Origin: Marinobacter sp.
Lineage (GTDB): Bacteria > Pseudomonadota > Gammaproteobacteria > Pseudomonadales > Oleiphilaceae
Reading direction: 5' to 3'
Length of the DNA stretch: 62,850 nucleotides
Assembly (NCBI GenBank): GCA_022565395.1
Contig: JAIUMV010000020.1
Location: 1 to 62,850, forward strand
The notes under the pieces are model-generated. The model was given only the letters and a program-made list of their open reading frames with translations. It was not told the origin of the DNA and made no database searches. How positions within the stretch are numbered: position 1 is the stretch's first letter; every line of letters begins with the position of its first letter. Position numbers and translations under genes: made by a program. This document shows positions 1-8,584 of this stretch, piece by piece.

Positions 1-22
1 CATCAGAGCGGGCTTTTTGAGG

Positions 23-40
23 GCCTGGCCGAAGCCAGGC
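23..40 (-). terminator. Hairpin after aceA, weak terminator candidate
   Basis: A perfect 7-bp stem (GCCTGGC/GCCAGGC) with a TTCG loop on the minus strand lies about 20 bases past the aceA stop. A UUCG-closed stem is very stable, but no T-run follows it on the minus strand, so it may only protect the 3' end. The T-run at 13-17 is on the other strand and may belong to a terminator cut by the window edge. Confidence 0.35.
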
Positions 41-61
41 ACCGACAACTAAACCGGTCGA

Positions 62-1654
62 TTAACCGAACTGGTTCATGGTGTTGTCTTTACCACCTGC
101 CTTCAGGGCAGCTTCGCCAGCGAAGAATTCCTTGTGGTCGTCACCGATGTTAGAACCAGCCATATCCTGGTGCTTAACAGTGGCGATACCCTGACGGATT
201 TCTTTGCGCTGTACGCCTGCAACGTAGGCCAGCATGCCTTCGTCACCGAAGTAGCCTTTGGCCAGGTTGTCAGTGGACAGAGCCGCAGTGTGGTATGTCG
301 GCAGCGTGATCAGGTGGTGGAAGATACCTGCTTCACGTGCAGCGTCACGCTGGAAGTTCGCAGTCCACTTGTCAGCTTCGATACCCAGATCAGTGCTGTC
401 GTACTCAACGCTCATCAGCTTGGCGCGGTCGTAGGCAGATACGTCTTTGCCTTCAGCCTGCCATGCATCGAATACCTGCTGACGGAAGTTCAGGGTCCAG
501 TTGAAGGACGGGCTGTTGTTGTAGACCAGCTTGGCACCGGGCACCACTTCACGGATGCGGTTAACCATGCCAGCGATCTGGCCAACGTGAGGCTTCTCAG
601 TCTCGATCCACAGCAGGTCAGCACCGTTCTGCAGGCTGGTGATACAGTCCAGAACAACGCGGTCTTCGCCAGAACCTGGCTTGAAGCAGAACAGGCCAGA
701 CGGCAGACGCTTAACTTTCAGCAGCTTGCCTTCAGACTTGATAACAACGTCGCCGTTGTTGATGTCTGCAGCGCTGTCAATGTACTCGCCATCCAGGAAG
801 CTGTTGTACTTGTCGCCGATGTCGCCTGGCTCTTTAGTTACAGCGATCTGCTTGGTCAGGCCTGCGCCCAGGGAGTCAGTACGGGCTACGATAACACCGT
901 CTTCAACACCCAGTTCCAGGAACGCCAGACGTACAGCGCGGATCTTGGCCAGGAAGTCCTCGTGAGGAACGGTTACTTTACCGTCCTGGTGGCCACACTG
1001 CTTCTCGTCAGAAACCTGGTTCTCGATCTGGATACAGCAAGCACCCGCTTCGATCATGCGCTTGGCCAGCAGGTAAGTCGCTTCAGCGTTACCGAAACCT
1101 GCGTCGATGTCAGCGATGATGGGTACCACGTGAGTTTCGTGGGCATCGATCTTGGCTTCGATTTCTTTAACCTTGGCAGCATCACCGGCTTTCTCGGCGT
1201 CTTCCAGAGCACGGAACAGGTGGTTCAGTTCCCATGCATCCGCCTGACGCAGGAAGGTGTACAGCTCTTCAATCAGGTCAGCAACGGTGGTCTTCTCGTG
1301 CATGGACTGGTCAGGCAGCGGACCGAACTTGGAACGCAGGGCTGCAACCATCCAGCCAGACAGGTACAGGTAACGACGCTTGGTGTTACCGAAGTGCTTC
1401 TTGATGGCGATCAGCTTCTGCTGACCGATGAAGCCGTGCCAGCAACCCAGAGACTGGGTGTACTGAGAAGTGTCCTTGTCGTACGCAGCCATGTCCGCGC
1501 GCATGATTTTCGCGGTGTAGCGGGCAACGTCCAGATTCGTTTTGAACTTGTTCTGGGCGCGCATGCGGGCAGCGTGAGCGGGGTTGACGCCAGTCCAGGT
1601 CGGGTTCTGGTCGACCAGGGCAGACATTGCTTCAACGTCTTGACGGTAAGTCAT
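62..1654 (-). CDS. aceA: Isocitrate lyase (long form, about 530 aa)
   Basis: Splits isocitrate into glyoxylate and succinate, the first step of the glyoxylate shunt, in the cytoplasm. It is needed for growth on acetate, fatty acids or alkanes. The active-site loop reads KQCGH (about residues 218-222, catalytic Cys220), the variant typical of the ~530-residue Pseudomonas-type enzymes, which have an insert absent from the ~430-residue E. coli form. The frame stays open 14 codons further upstream, but the ATG at 1654 is preceded by AGGAAG at good spacing and begins MTYRQDVEAM, so that start is chosen. It is transcribed alone, divergently from the next gene, across an AT-rich gap of about 150 bp. 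Its presence fits the lipase and fatty-acid-modifying genes further along. Confidence 0.96.
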   Translation of the reverse strand: MTYRQDVEAMSALVDQNPTWTGVNPAHAARMRAQNKFKTNLDVARYTAKIMRADMAAYDKDTSQYTQSLGCWHGFIGQQKLIAIKKHFGNTKRRYLYLSGWMVAALRSKFGPLPDQSMHEKTTVADLIEELYTFLRQADAWELNHLFRALEDAEKAGDAAKVKEIEAKIDAHETHVVPIIADIDAGFGNAEATYLLAKRMIEAGACCIQIENQVSDEKQCGHQDGKVTVPHEDFLAKIRAVRLAFLELGVEDGVIVARTDSLGAGLTKQIAVTKEPGDIGDKYNSFLDGEYIDSAADINNGDVVIKSEGKLLKVKRLPSGLFCFKPGSGEDRVVLDCITSLQNGADLLWIETEKPHVGQIAGMVNRIREVVPGAKLVYNNSPSFNWTLNFRQQVFDAWQAEGKDVSAYDRAKLMSVEYDSTDLGIEADKWTANFQRDAAREAGIFHHLITLPTYHTAALSTDNLAKGYFGDEGMLAYVAGVQRKEIRQGIATVKHQDMAGSNIGDDHKEFFAGEAALKAGGKDNTMNQFG

Positions 1655-1802
1655 GATCAGCTTCCTGTCTCGTAGGGTTAATGGAACTACGGCCAAACGG
1701 TATGTCGCCCAAGCATTGAGCTACAGACCGTCGATGGCGCATACTTTAGTGGCTTACAACTTATAATTGAAATTTATATAATCAATACTCGGCATTTTTT
1801 AA

Positions 1803-3017
1803 ATGAATATGCTTAAAAATCATACAAATGCCTGCTTCTTTCTCCCGGTGCTGCTCTTTTGCAGCAGTGTGCACGCCAGCGTATATCACCTACCCCAGCC
1901 CTGGCGCATGGAAGCGGTGCTGGAAGGCCGCGACGAAAGCTTTAACGACGAGCGCCTCATGCACCGCTTCAGCTACCGTCACAGCCAGCCCGAGCCCGCT
2001 ATCACCGATAATGGCATTCGCGGCACGGGCGGCAGTGTCAGCAGCAAACGGCTGTACCATGATTTTCGTTTCCGCCAGGATTTCGGCTTCAACGACGACC
2101 GCCAGGCCTTTCTGCTGGATATCCAGCGCAGTGAGGACCTGGACGGTTACTACGAGCGCCAACTGGTGGGCTTCCGCTATAACCTGAACGACAGGCGCTC
2201 CCTTTGGCTGCAGGGCGATGTATTCGGCGACAAGGCTCGCTCGGATGTCTATTTCAGTGCCCGCCAGGCCGTGGGCAGCGATGGCTGGCTGCACGGCAGC
2301 TGGATACTGTCTGACGCCTACTTCAATGACAAGACCCTGACGGAAGACCGGCTGACCACCCTGCCTTACAGCTTCTACCTGCAATGGCACCGACCGGGCA
2401 CCACTGTCTCCGCAACTTATGCCGCACCGGCACGCCTGGATAGTGACAGTCAGCGCCTGACGGTACGCAACGAACACCTCAAAGGCGCTGTAACCCAGCA
2501 TTGGCAACATCAGCAGTGGCATTACACCGTGAACCTGGAAGGTGAACACAGCGAGCGCAGCTATCGACTGGACGAGGCGCCCACGACCGCCCAGGACTTT
2601 CGCCGCGAATACTATCAGCTGACGCTGGAGGCCCAGTGGCAGGCTCACCCCCGCCAACCCCGCCTGGGCGCCAGCTACCTGACGCTGCGGGAGCGGGGCT
2701 ACTTTGGTCGGGCACTGGACAGCACCGGCACGGTCAAGCGCAGTGAACCGCTGGTGTTCGGCAGCCTGGCTTTCCCAGTCAATGAACGGCAAACCTTACG
2801 ACCAGCCCTCTACGGTAGCTTTCCCAGGGTTGATCAACAATTTGCCAGCGAAGACATCAATGACCGTGACAGCGAACGCTTTGTCGGTAAACTGATGCTG
2901 CCCTGGGAAATTCTACTGTCGCCCCGCGACAACGCGGTGCTGACTCTGGCGGCCAGTTTCCGTCTGCACCGGGCCGCCTTCGGCGGTGGCAACCTGCAGC
3001 TGCACTGGCCGCTTTAA
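1803..3017 (+). CDS. Predicted exported beta-barrel-like protein, function unknown
   Basis: A 404-residue protein with a signal peptide at residues 1-25 (hydrophobic core FFLPVLLF, cleavage near VHA-S). The mature part is rich in alternating polar/aromatic stretches with short turns, as in outer-membrane beta-barrels, and ends in a hydrophobic residue (HWPL). No enzyme motif or named family was recognised. The ATG lies in an AT-rich leader with no clear Shine-Dalgarno; a second ATG two codons on is equally possible. It runs towards dauA and the stop codons overlap by 4 bp. An outer-membrane channel or small-ligand barrel is the likeliest role, as an inference from composition only. Confidence 0.7.
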   Translation: MNMLKNHTNACFFLPVLLFCSSVHASVYHLPQPWRMEAVLEGRDESFNDERLMHRFSYRHSQPEPAITDNGIRGTGGSVSSKRLYHDFRFRQDFGFNDDRQAFLLDIQRSEDLDGYYERQLVGFRYNLNDRRSLWLQGDVFGDKARSDVYFSARQAVGSDGWLHGSWILSDAYFNDKTLTEDRLTTLPYSFYLQWHRPGTTVSATYAAPARLDSDSQRLTVRNEHLKGAVTQHWQHQQWHYTVNLEGEHSERSYRLDEAPTTAQDFRREYYQLTLEAQWQAHPRQPRLGASYLTLRERGYFGRALDSTGTVKRSEPLVFGSLAFPVNERQTLRPALYGSFPRVDQQFASEDINDRDSERFVGKLMLPWEILLSPRDNAVLTLAASFRLHRAAFGGGNLQLHWPL

Positions 3018-4750
3018 TCAACGACGCCTCCGCGTCTAATCGAAACCAGCGCCTCTTCCAGGCTGGCGAAGTAGCGGCTCACGCCGTCAATCGGCTGCAC
3101 GCGGCCACGGGCCAGCGTGCGCAAAGGCTGGAACTGCAAATCGGCAACTGCCACCTGGACGCCCTCGGCCCGGCAGTAGTCGATGTACTTTTCCAGCGCA
3201 GCCAGACCGCCACCGTCCAGCAGGGGCACCGCATCCATATACAGCACCACACCGCGGGCATTACCTGCCATATCCGCCAGCTCACCAAAAATACGTTCTG
3301 CGGCGGCGAAGAATAAGGGGCCGGTGATCTTGTATACCCGCCAACCGGCAGGTACCCCCCCGGCCGCAACCACCGGGTGCGCTGAGATGTCCCTGACCCG
3401 GGTCATCTCAGCGATCTCCTTCATGAACAGCACGGCCGCCAGCAAGACACCGGTGGTAATGGCAATGACCATATCCAGCAATACCGTCAGGGAAAAGCAG
3501 GTGAGGAATACCAGCACATCGCCCCGTGGCGCCTTTTTCAGTAGCTTGATGGCTTTGGGGGCTTCACTCATGTTCCAGGCCACCATCACCAGCAGCGCGG
3601 CCATTGCGGCCATGGGCAGGTACGCCAGCAAGTTGGCCAACAACACCAGCCCCAGCAACACCACCAGTGCATGGACCATCGCCGCCACCGGAGTCTGGGC
3701 GCCGGCTTTGTAGTTAGCCGCTGAACGGGCAATCGCTGCGGTAGTGGTAATGCCGCCAAAAAAAGGCGTGATCACGTTGCCAATACCCTGTCCCATCAGC
3801 TCACTGTTGGCGCTGTGGCGTTTACCTGTCATGCCATCCAGCACCACCGCGCACAACAGGGATTCAATGGCACCCAGCATGGCAATGGCGAAGGCCGCTG
3901 GCAGCAGTTCTACCACCAGCGCCCAGCTCAGGCCCAGGGGCGCACCGTCGGCACCCGCCCGAGCCCAGGGCCACTCCAGTGTCGGCAGATAAGGCGGAAT
4001 GCCAAAGCCCAGACTGCCGTCCGGCTGGCTGTAGCTGAAGCGCGACCCTATGGTTTCCACCACCCAGCCGTGGCTGTTCAGCAGCAGCGCCAGCAGGCTG
4101 CCAATAATGACTGCGGGCAAATGCGGTGGCACCGGCGTGCGCAGGCGGGGCCACAACAACATGATGGCGAATGTCACCAGCGCCACCAGCAGGCTGGGGC
4201 CGTGAAAGTCCGGTAGGGTCTCTGCCAGCACCACCAACTTGTCCAGGTAACTCTCCGGCATCTGCGCAATGGCCAGCCCGAAGAAGTCATTCACCTGCAA
4301 CGTCACAATCACCACCGCAATACCGGCGGTGAAACCAAGCGTGACGGCCTCGGGAATATACTCAATAAACCGCCCCAGACGCATGCCTGCCATGACCATA
4401 AGCAACAGGCCTGACATCACCGTTGCCAGCAGCAGGCCGCCAAGCCCGTATTTTTGCGCGATGGGATACAGAATCACGACAAACGCGGCCGTCGGGCCGG
4501 AAATGGAGTAACGACTGCCCCCCGTAAGGGCAATCACAAAGCCCCCCACGATGGCGGCGTAGAGGCCATACTGAGGCGCCACGCCGCTGGCAATGGCCAA
4601 CGCCATGGCCAAAGGTATGGCAATAATACCCACCGTAATGCCCGCCAGCAGGTCCTTTACCCACTTTTGGCGACCATAGGGCTCCGTCAGGCAGGCTTCG
4701 CGGAAGGCGTGAGCAAGGCGCAGGGAAAACAGGTGAGAACGGTGGGACAT
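3014..4750 (-). CDS. dauA: SulP-family anion/C4-dicarboxylate transporter with STAS domain
   Basis: A 578-residue inner-membrane transporter. The N-terminal two thirds form the SulP membrane core (segments such as GIIAIPLAMALAIASGVAPQ, the GGSRYSISGPTAAFVVILYP signature, and AMLGAIESLLCAVVLDGMTG). The C-terminal ~110 residues are a cytoplasmic STAS domain (from FFAAAERIFGE, with LLDGGGLAALE). The sequence follows E. coli DauA (YchM) closely along its whole length; DauA is an aerobic succinate/C4-dicarboxylate transporter. A sulfate or bicarbonate role cannot be excluded in this family. The ATG has GAGG 8-9 bases upstream. The gene stands alone, convergent with the exported protein gene. Confidence 0.9.
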   Translation of the reverse strand: MSHRSHLFSLRLAHAFREACLTEPYGRQKWVKDLLAGITVGIIAIPLAMALAIASGVAPQYGLYAAIVGGFVIALTGGSRYSISGPTAAFVVILYPIAQKYGLGGLLLATVMSGLLLMVMAGMRLGRFIEYIPEAVTLGFTAGIAVVIVTLQVNDFFGLAIAQMPESYLDKLVVLAETLPDFHGPSLLVALVTFAIMLLWPRLRTPVPPHLPAVIIGSLLALLLNSHGWVVETIGSRFSYSQPDGSLGFGIPPYLPTLEWPWARAGADGAPLGLSWALVVELLPAAFAIAMLGAIESLLCAVVLDGMTGKRHSANSELMGQGIGNVITPFFGGITTTAAIARSAANYKAGAQTPVAAMVHALVVLLGLVLLANLLAYLPMAAMAALLVMVAWNMSEAPKAIKLLKKAPRGDVLVFLTCFSLTVLLDMVIAITTGVLLAAVLFMKEIAEMTRVRDISAHPVVAAGGVPAGWRVYKITGPLFFAAAERIFGELADMAGNARGVVLYMDAVPLLDGGGLAALEKYIDYCRAEGVQVAVADLQFQPLRTLARGRVQPIDGVSRYFASLEEALVSIRRGGVVD

Positions 4751-4937
4751 GACAGGACCTCAAGCACTGTTGCGCAACACTCTACCACCCGCAACAGAGC
4801 GAGCATAGGGGGCCTTTTGCCGCTGCCGGCGCAGCTATTGACCGGCGTCAACATGCAACCCTTCCGGCTCAACTACACTAAACAACCTGGGAGCCCGTGT
4901 CGTACCCATGCCAACGGTCATTAGCGAGGAGCCTGTC

Positions 4938-5993
4938 ATGCCCACCATGAAAGCAGCGGTTTTTGTTGAACCCGGCCGCATCGAGATCCAGCAGAAGCCC
5001 ATCCCGGAAATTGGCCCCACCGATGCCCTGTTAAGGGTGACCACCACCACTATCTGTGGCACTGACGTTCACATTCTTAAAGGTGAGTATCCCGTCAAAC
5101 CCGGCCTGACCGTAGGCCATGAGCCCGTCGGTATTATCGAAAAGCTGGGCTCCGCCGTCACCGGTTATCAGGTGGGTCAGCGGGTGATTGCCGGTGCCAT
5201 TACCCCGTGCGGACAGTGCCATTCCTGCCTCGACGGTCACGGCGCCCAATGCGGCGGTCACGCCATGGGTGGCTGGCAACTGGGCAATACCATTGATGGC
5301 TGCCAGGCAGAGTTTGTGCGCATTCCCAATGCCCAGGCTAACCTGACACTGGTACCGGACGGCTTGACGGATGAGCAGGTGCTGATGTGCCCGGACATCA
5401 TGAGTACTGGCCTTGGTGGTGCTGAAAGTGGCCACATCCGTATCGGCGATACCGTCGCGGTCTTTGCCCAGGGGCCGATAGGTCTGTGCGCAACAGCAGG
5501 CGCCAAACTGATGGGGGCAACCCGCATTATTGTGGTGGACGGCGTCGAAGAGCGACTGGCGGTGGCCCGCAAGCTGGGGGCCGATGAGACCATCAACTTC
5601 AATCAGACCAATCCGGTGGAGGCCATCAAAGCACTCACGGGTGGCCGCGGCGTGGATGTGGCCATTGAGGCGCTGGGCCTGCAGGAAACCTTTGAGGCCT
5701 GCCTGCGGGTTCTCAAGCCGGGGGGCACGCTATCAAGCCTGGGTGTCTATTCCGGCAAGGTCTCCATGCCCCTGGACGCGTTTGCCGCCGGACTGGGTGA
5801 CCACACCATCGTGACCACCCTCTGTCCGGGCGGCAAGGAGCGCATGCGGCGCCTGATGGAAGTTATAGCCTCCGGCCGGGTAGACCTCACCGCCATGGTC
5901 ACGCACCGCTTTAAGCTGGAAAACATCGTCGAGGCCTACGACCTCTTTTCACACCAGCGGGATGGCGTATTGAAAATCGCCATTACGCCCTGA
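4938..5993 (+). CDS. Zinc-dependent medium-chain alcohol dehydrogenase
   Basis: A 351-residue cytoplasmic MDR-superfamily dehydrogenase, probably oxidising a secondary or short-chain alcohol. Catalytic zinc ligands are visible as Cys40 (CGTDVH) and His61-Glu62 (GHEPVG). A structural zinc lobe is present with four cysteines at about 91, 94, 97 and 105. The Rossmann region has AQGPIG followed by an acidic VVDG, suggesting NAD rather than NADP. The layout resembles the Clostridium/Thermoanaerobacter isopropanol dehydrogenases (MCPDIMSTG, CPGGKERMRR). An ATG 30 bases upstream is in frame, but GAGGAG sits 7-8 bases before the ATG at 4938. Substrate is unknown; alcohols from alkane oxidation are one possibility. 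Confidence 0.9.
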   Translation: MPTMKAAVFVEPGRIEIQQKPIPEIGPTDALLRVTTTTICGTDVHILKGEYPVKPGLTVGHEPVGIIEKLGSAVTGYQVGQRVIAGAITPCGQCHSCLDGHGAQCGGHAMGGWQLGNTIDGCQAEFVRIPNAQANLTLVPDGLTDEQVLMCPDIMSTGLGGAESGHIRIGDTVAVFAQGPIGLCATAGAKLMGATRIIVVDGVEERLAVARKLGADETINFNQTNPVEAIKALTGGRGVDVAIEALGLQETFEACLRVLKPGGTLSSLGVYSGKVSMPLDAFAAGLGDHTIVTTLCPGGKERMRRLMEVIASGRVDLTAMVTHRFKLENIVEAYDLFSHQRDGVLKIAITP

Positions 5994-6031
5994 CTTCCGC
6001 CATTTCAGCCTTATCTGGCATCCCATAGTTC

Positions 6032-6065
6032 TTTTTGCCGGCAGCCCTCTGGCTGTTGGCAAAAA
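6032..6065. repeat. Near-perfect inverted repeat downstream of the alcohol dehydrogenase
   Basis: Two 15-base arms around a 4-base CTCT centre pair fully if two G:T pairs are allowed. The arms begin with TTTTT and end with AAAAA, so the T-run is on the 5' side on both strands, the wrong way round for a standard intrinsic terminator. It could be an RNA stabiliser, a protein-binding palindrome or a small repeat. Confidence 0.6.
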
Positions 6066-6122
6066 GCCGCCTATAGTTTACCGGTAGCCTTCGTTCCAGA
6101 GGGCAGAATCCCGGAGATTTCC

Positions 6123-7469
6123 ATGAAAGCCTGCGCGACAAAACACTACGCCGCACTCGTTCTGCTCACCAGCGCCCTTTCCGGCTGTCTGGCCACACCC
6201 AGCGGCACCAGTTATGCATTTTCACCCGCTACCATGAACACCGCCCCCAATCTGGCAGACCCTGTACTGATGCAGCTCCAGGGAAACCTGATCGCCAAAC
6301 ATGCACAGATTGAGGCCAACCCCGATGCCTATTTCACCGGCAATGCCACCTGTGCACTGAGCAAAGACGGACAATGGCTGGTTAACTTCAGCCGCACAGA
6401 AGCTGATATGGACACCCTGCACCAGTTCCGTGAACGCGCGACCGGTGCCAAAACCTCGGTACAACTGGGTGATGGCAAGTTGCTGGAAGGTCAGTGCAAG
6501 AATGGACTGCCCGACGGCCCCTTCGTCGCCGTTGGCAGTTACCAGATGAGCACCACCACGCAGGTACCAGGCAGCGGCTTGGTCACCTCAACCTTCACCA
6601 CACGAACCCGCATGGAAGGCAGCGCCAGTAATGGCGTACTTGATGGGCCCGTCTACTTCCTGTTTGAGCTACGATTCCCCGTTGGGCCGGATCAATACAT
6701 GACCACGTTGTTCCAGTCACAGGGCGAATTCATACAGGGCCGTGAGACCGGCAAGCATTTCGTGCTCATGAAGCAGGCCAACAACATGTCAACCTGGATA
6801 CACGAGCATCGCCATGCCTCCTACGGCTCCCACATGTCTTCACAAATGTATATCGGCTCCCGTCTGACCGCTGATGGCCGGTCGCTGAATGGCATCCCCC
6901 ACGGCTGGAATACAACCTACGTGCAATCTGCAGCAGGCGAACGTATTTGCTACGAATTGGGTGAGCCCGCTGCGGCAGACCGATGTAATCTGCAAGTGCC
7001 CCCCCTCAGCATGGTGGGCTCCCTGTCAGAAGCAGAGTTGGCGCAGTTGGTGCGTACCGACAACCGGGGAAAATACCTCAGCCCCTATACCAGTGACGAT
7101 GTGCTCGCAGAGTGGGTAAATACGGTTGTGATCGTGAATATTGGCTCGACCATGGGTTCTGTGGCGGGGGCCGCAGCCGGCGGCGCACTGGCGGCCGCGG
7201 CTGATTTCATTCCCTATGGCCTCGGCAGCCTGCTGGCTGCAGCCGTCAGTGCAGAGATTGGCAAGCGCGTGGGCAGGGAAGCAGCGATCGCAGCAACGGG
7301 AGGCTGGGATAACATCCGCCAGCATTCGGATCTCAGCTTTGACTCCGCCGACGCCATGGCAACCTATCTAATGGCCAAGCACGGCAATAGTGCAACCTAC
7401 AGTGAAGCGGTTCGGGTCTCGACCGACCTGTACCCGGAGCTTCGGGCAGCCCTGCGCAAAGCTTACTAG
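6123..7469 (+). CDS. Predicted lipoprotein with MORN-like and glycine-rich segments
   Basis: A 448-residue protein beginning with a type II signal sequence (LSGC lipobox, lipidated Cys22). The middle contains two turns resembling MORN repeats (KLLEGQCKNGLPDGPF near residues 119-134, then SASNGVLDGPVYFLFE). The C-terminal third has a small-residue membrane-prone segment (GSTMGSVAGAAAGGALAAAA) reminiscent of glycine-zipper lipoproteins, then a helical tail ending ELRAALRKAY. GGAG lies 7 bases before the ATG. It stands alone between an alcohol dehydrogenase and the convergent acyltransferase. No function is known; a surface or periplasmic envelope protein is likely. Confidence 0.75.
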   Translation: MKACATKHYAALVLLTSALSGCLATPSGTSYAFSPATMNTAPNLADPVLMQLQGNLIAKHAQIEANPDAYFTGNATCALSKDGQWLVNFSRTEADMDTLHQFRERATGAKTSVQLGDGKLLEGQCKNGLPDGPFVAVGSYQMSTTTQVPGSGLVTSTFTTRTRMEGSASNGVLDGPVYFLFELRFPVGPDQYMTTLFQSQGEFIQGRETGKHFVLMKQANNMSTWIHEHRHASYGSHMSSQMYIGSRLTADGRSLNGIPHGWNTTYVQSAAGERICYELGEPAAADRCNLQVPPLSMVGSLSEAELAQLVRTDNRGKYLSPYTSDDVLAEWVNTVVIVNIGSTMGSVAGAAAGGALAAAADFIPYGLGSLLAAAVSAEIGKRVGREAAIAATGGWDNIRQHSDLSFDSADAMATYLMAKHGNSATYSEAVRVSTDLYPELRAALRKAY

Positions 7470-7526
7470 GCATCGCAAAGATCTGACCGGCATCAGCAAA
7501 CGAAATCTCGCAGATGCCGGTCAGCA

Positions 7527-8447
7527 TCAATAAACCGGCTCGGCACCCTCCGGGCGCGTCTTGAAGCGTTTGTGCATCCACAGGTACTGATCAGGGTAGC
7601 GGCGAATGGTTTGCTCGATGAACTGATTCCAGGCTGCTGCGTCCTGTGCCTCATCAACACCGAAGTGCTTCTGAATGGGCGAGAAGGTCACTTGATAGCG
7701 ACCCTCCGGGGTACGCAGATGACTGACAAAAATGATGGCGGCACCAGACTCCCGGGCAATATAACTGGGCGTGGTGATACAGCCTGCCTCAACGCCGAAG
7801 AAAGGCACGAACACCTGAGTCTTGCGACCAAAATCCTGATCACAGGCATACCACACCTGACCACCCTCCCGCAGAAAACCCAGCATCTCCGGAAGCTGGC
7901 GCTTGGTGAATGGCTGGATGCCATAGTGACGCCGGCGCCCCTTCTCAATCATACGGTCAATAACCGGATTGTTGTTGGGGCGGTACATGTAGCCGGGTTT
8001 GTCCAGCTGGCAGGCAATCAGCGGTAACGCAAAGTCAAAAATACTGTAGTGGGCACCGATCAACAGGATGCCGCGCTCCTGCGCCTGGGCTTCGCGCACA
8101 TGCTCCAGTCCATGGATGATGGTGCTCTCGGTATAGGGCGTCATGTCCCGCCACCAGGCGTGGGTGGTCTCCAGAAAACCACGCGCGCAGGCCACAAAAC
8201 TCTCCCGGGCCAGCTCGTCCCGCTGCGCCTCTGACAGTTCCGGTAGGCAGATCTGCAAATTTTTACGGGTCACTTTGGCCCGAGACTTGAGCTTGCGATA
8301 CAGCATGTTGCCAATACGCTCACCCCAGCGCTGCTTGGCCCGCATCGGCAGCAACGACAGCAGGTAAAGTGCGGCAACGGCCACCCAGGCGCCCCAGCGC
8401 GAGGGAGAATACAGGGGGGGAGATTTGCGAACAGCAGATACAGACAT
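7527..8447 (-). CDS. lpxL: Lipid A biosynthesis acyltransferase (LpxL/HtrB family)
   Basis: A 306-residue inner-membrane enzyme that adds a secondary acyl chain to the lipid A precursor on the cytoplasmic face; E. coli LpxL is also 306 residues. The family's catalytic HX4D motif is HYSIFD (His133, Asp138). Downstream are ACDQDFGRKTQVFVPFFGV-like residues matching the LpxL conserved block. An N-terminal membrane anchor is at about 18-35. The frame is open from 8477, but AAAGG precedes the ATG at 8447, which gives the family length. LpxM or a lysophospholipid acyltransferase of the same family are alternatives. Convergent with the lipoprotein gene. Confidence 0.88.
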   Translation of the reverse strand: MSVSAVRKSPPLYSPSRWGAWVAVAALYLLSLLPMRAKQRWGERIGNMLYRKLKSRAKVTRKNLQICLPELSEAQRDELARESFVACARGFLETTHAWWRDMTPYTESTIIHGLEHVREAQAQERGILLIGAHYSIFDFALPLIACQLDKPGYMYRPNNNPVIDRMIEKGRRRHYGIQPFTKRQLPEMLGFLREGGQVWYACDQDFGRKTQVFVPFFGVEAGCITTPSYIARESGAAIIFVSHLRTPEGRYQVTFSPIQKHFGVDEAQDAAAWNQFIEQTIRRYPDQYLWMHKRFKTRPEGAEPVY

Positions 8448-8505
8448 GGCTAGACCTTTCAAAAACCGGTGCGACATGCTAGCAGGTTTCGGTTTCCACG
8501 TATGA

Positions 8506-8523
8506 TTGTTATAAAAGTTTCAT
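8506..8523 (+). promoter_or_regulatory. Possible Pho-box-like repeat upstream of phnD
   Basis: Two 7-base half sites (TTGTTAT and GTTTCAT) separated by AAAA match the PhoB consensus halves (CTGTCAT) at 5 of 7 positions each with the expected 11-base periodicity. They lie about 60 bases upstream of phnD. The match is modest. Confidence 0.3.
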
Positions 8524-8584
8524 ATTCAGCACGTAGGGTGTGTCTCGCACTTAGTTAAATTCACTCATCAGTAGCGAGAGCACC

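Noticed and set aside
134-1675. Long open reading frame antisense to aceA
   Set aside because: It mirrors the codon bias of aceA and has no family signature; the same effect gives long antisense frames opposite surA and lptD (45796-47052 and 47157-48713).
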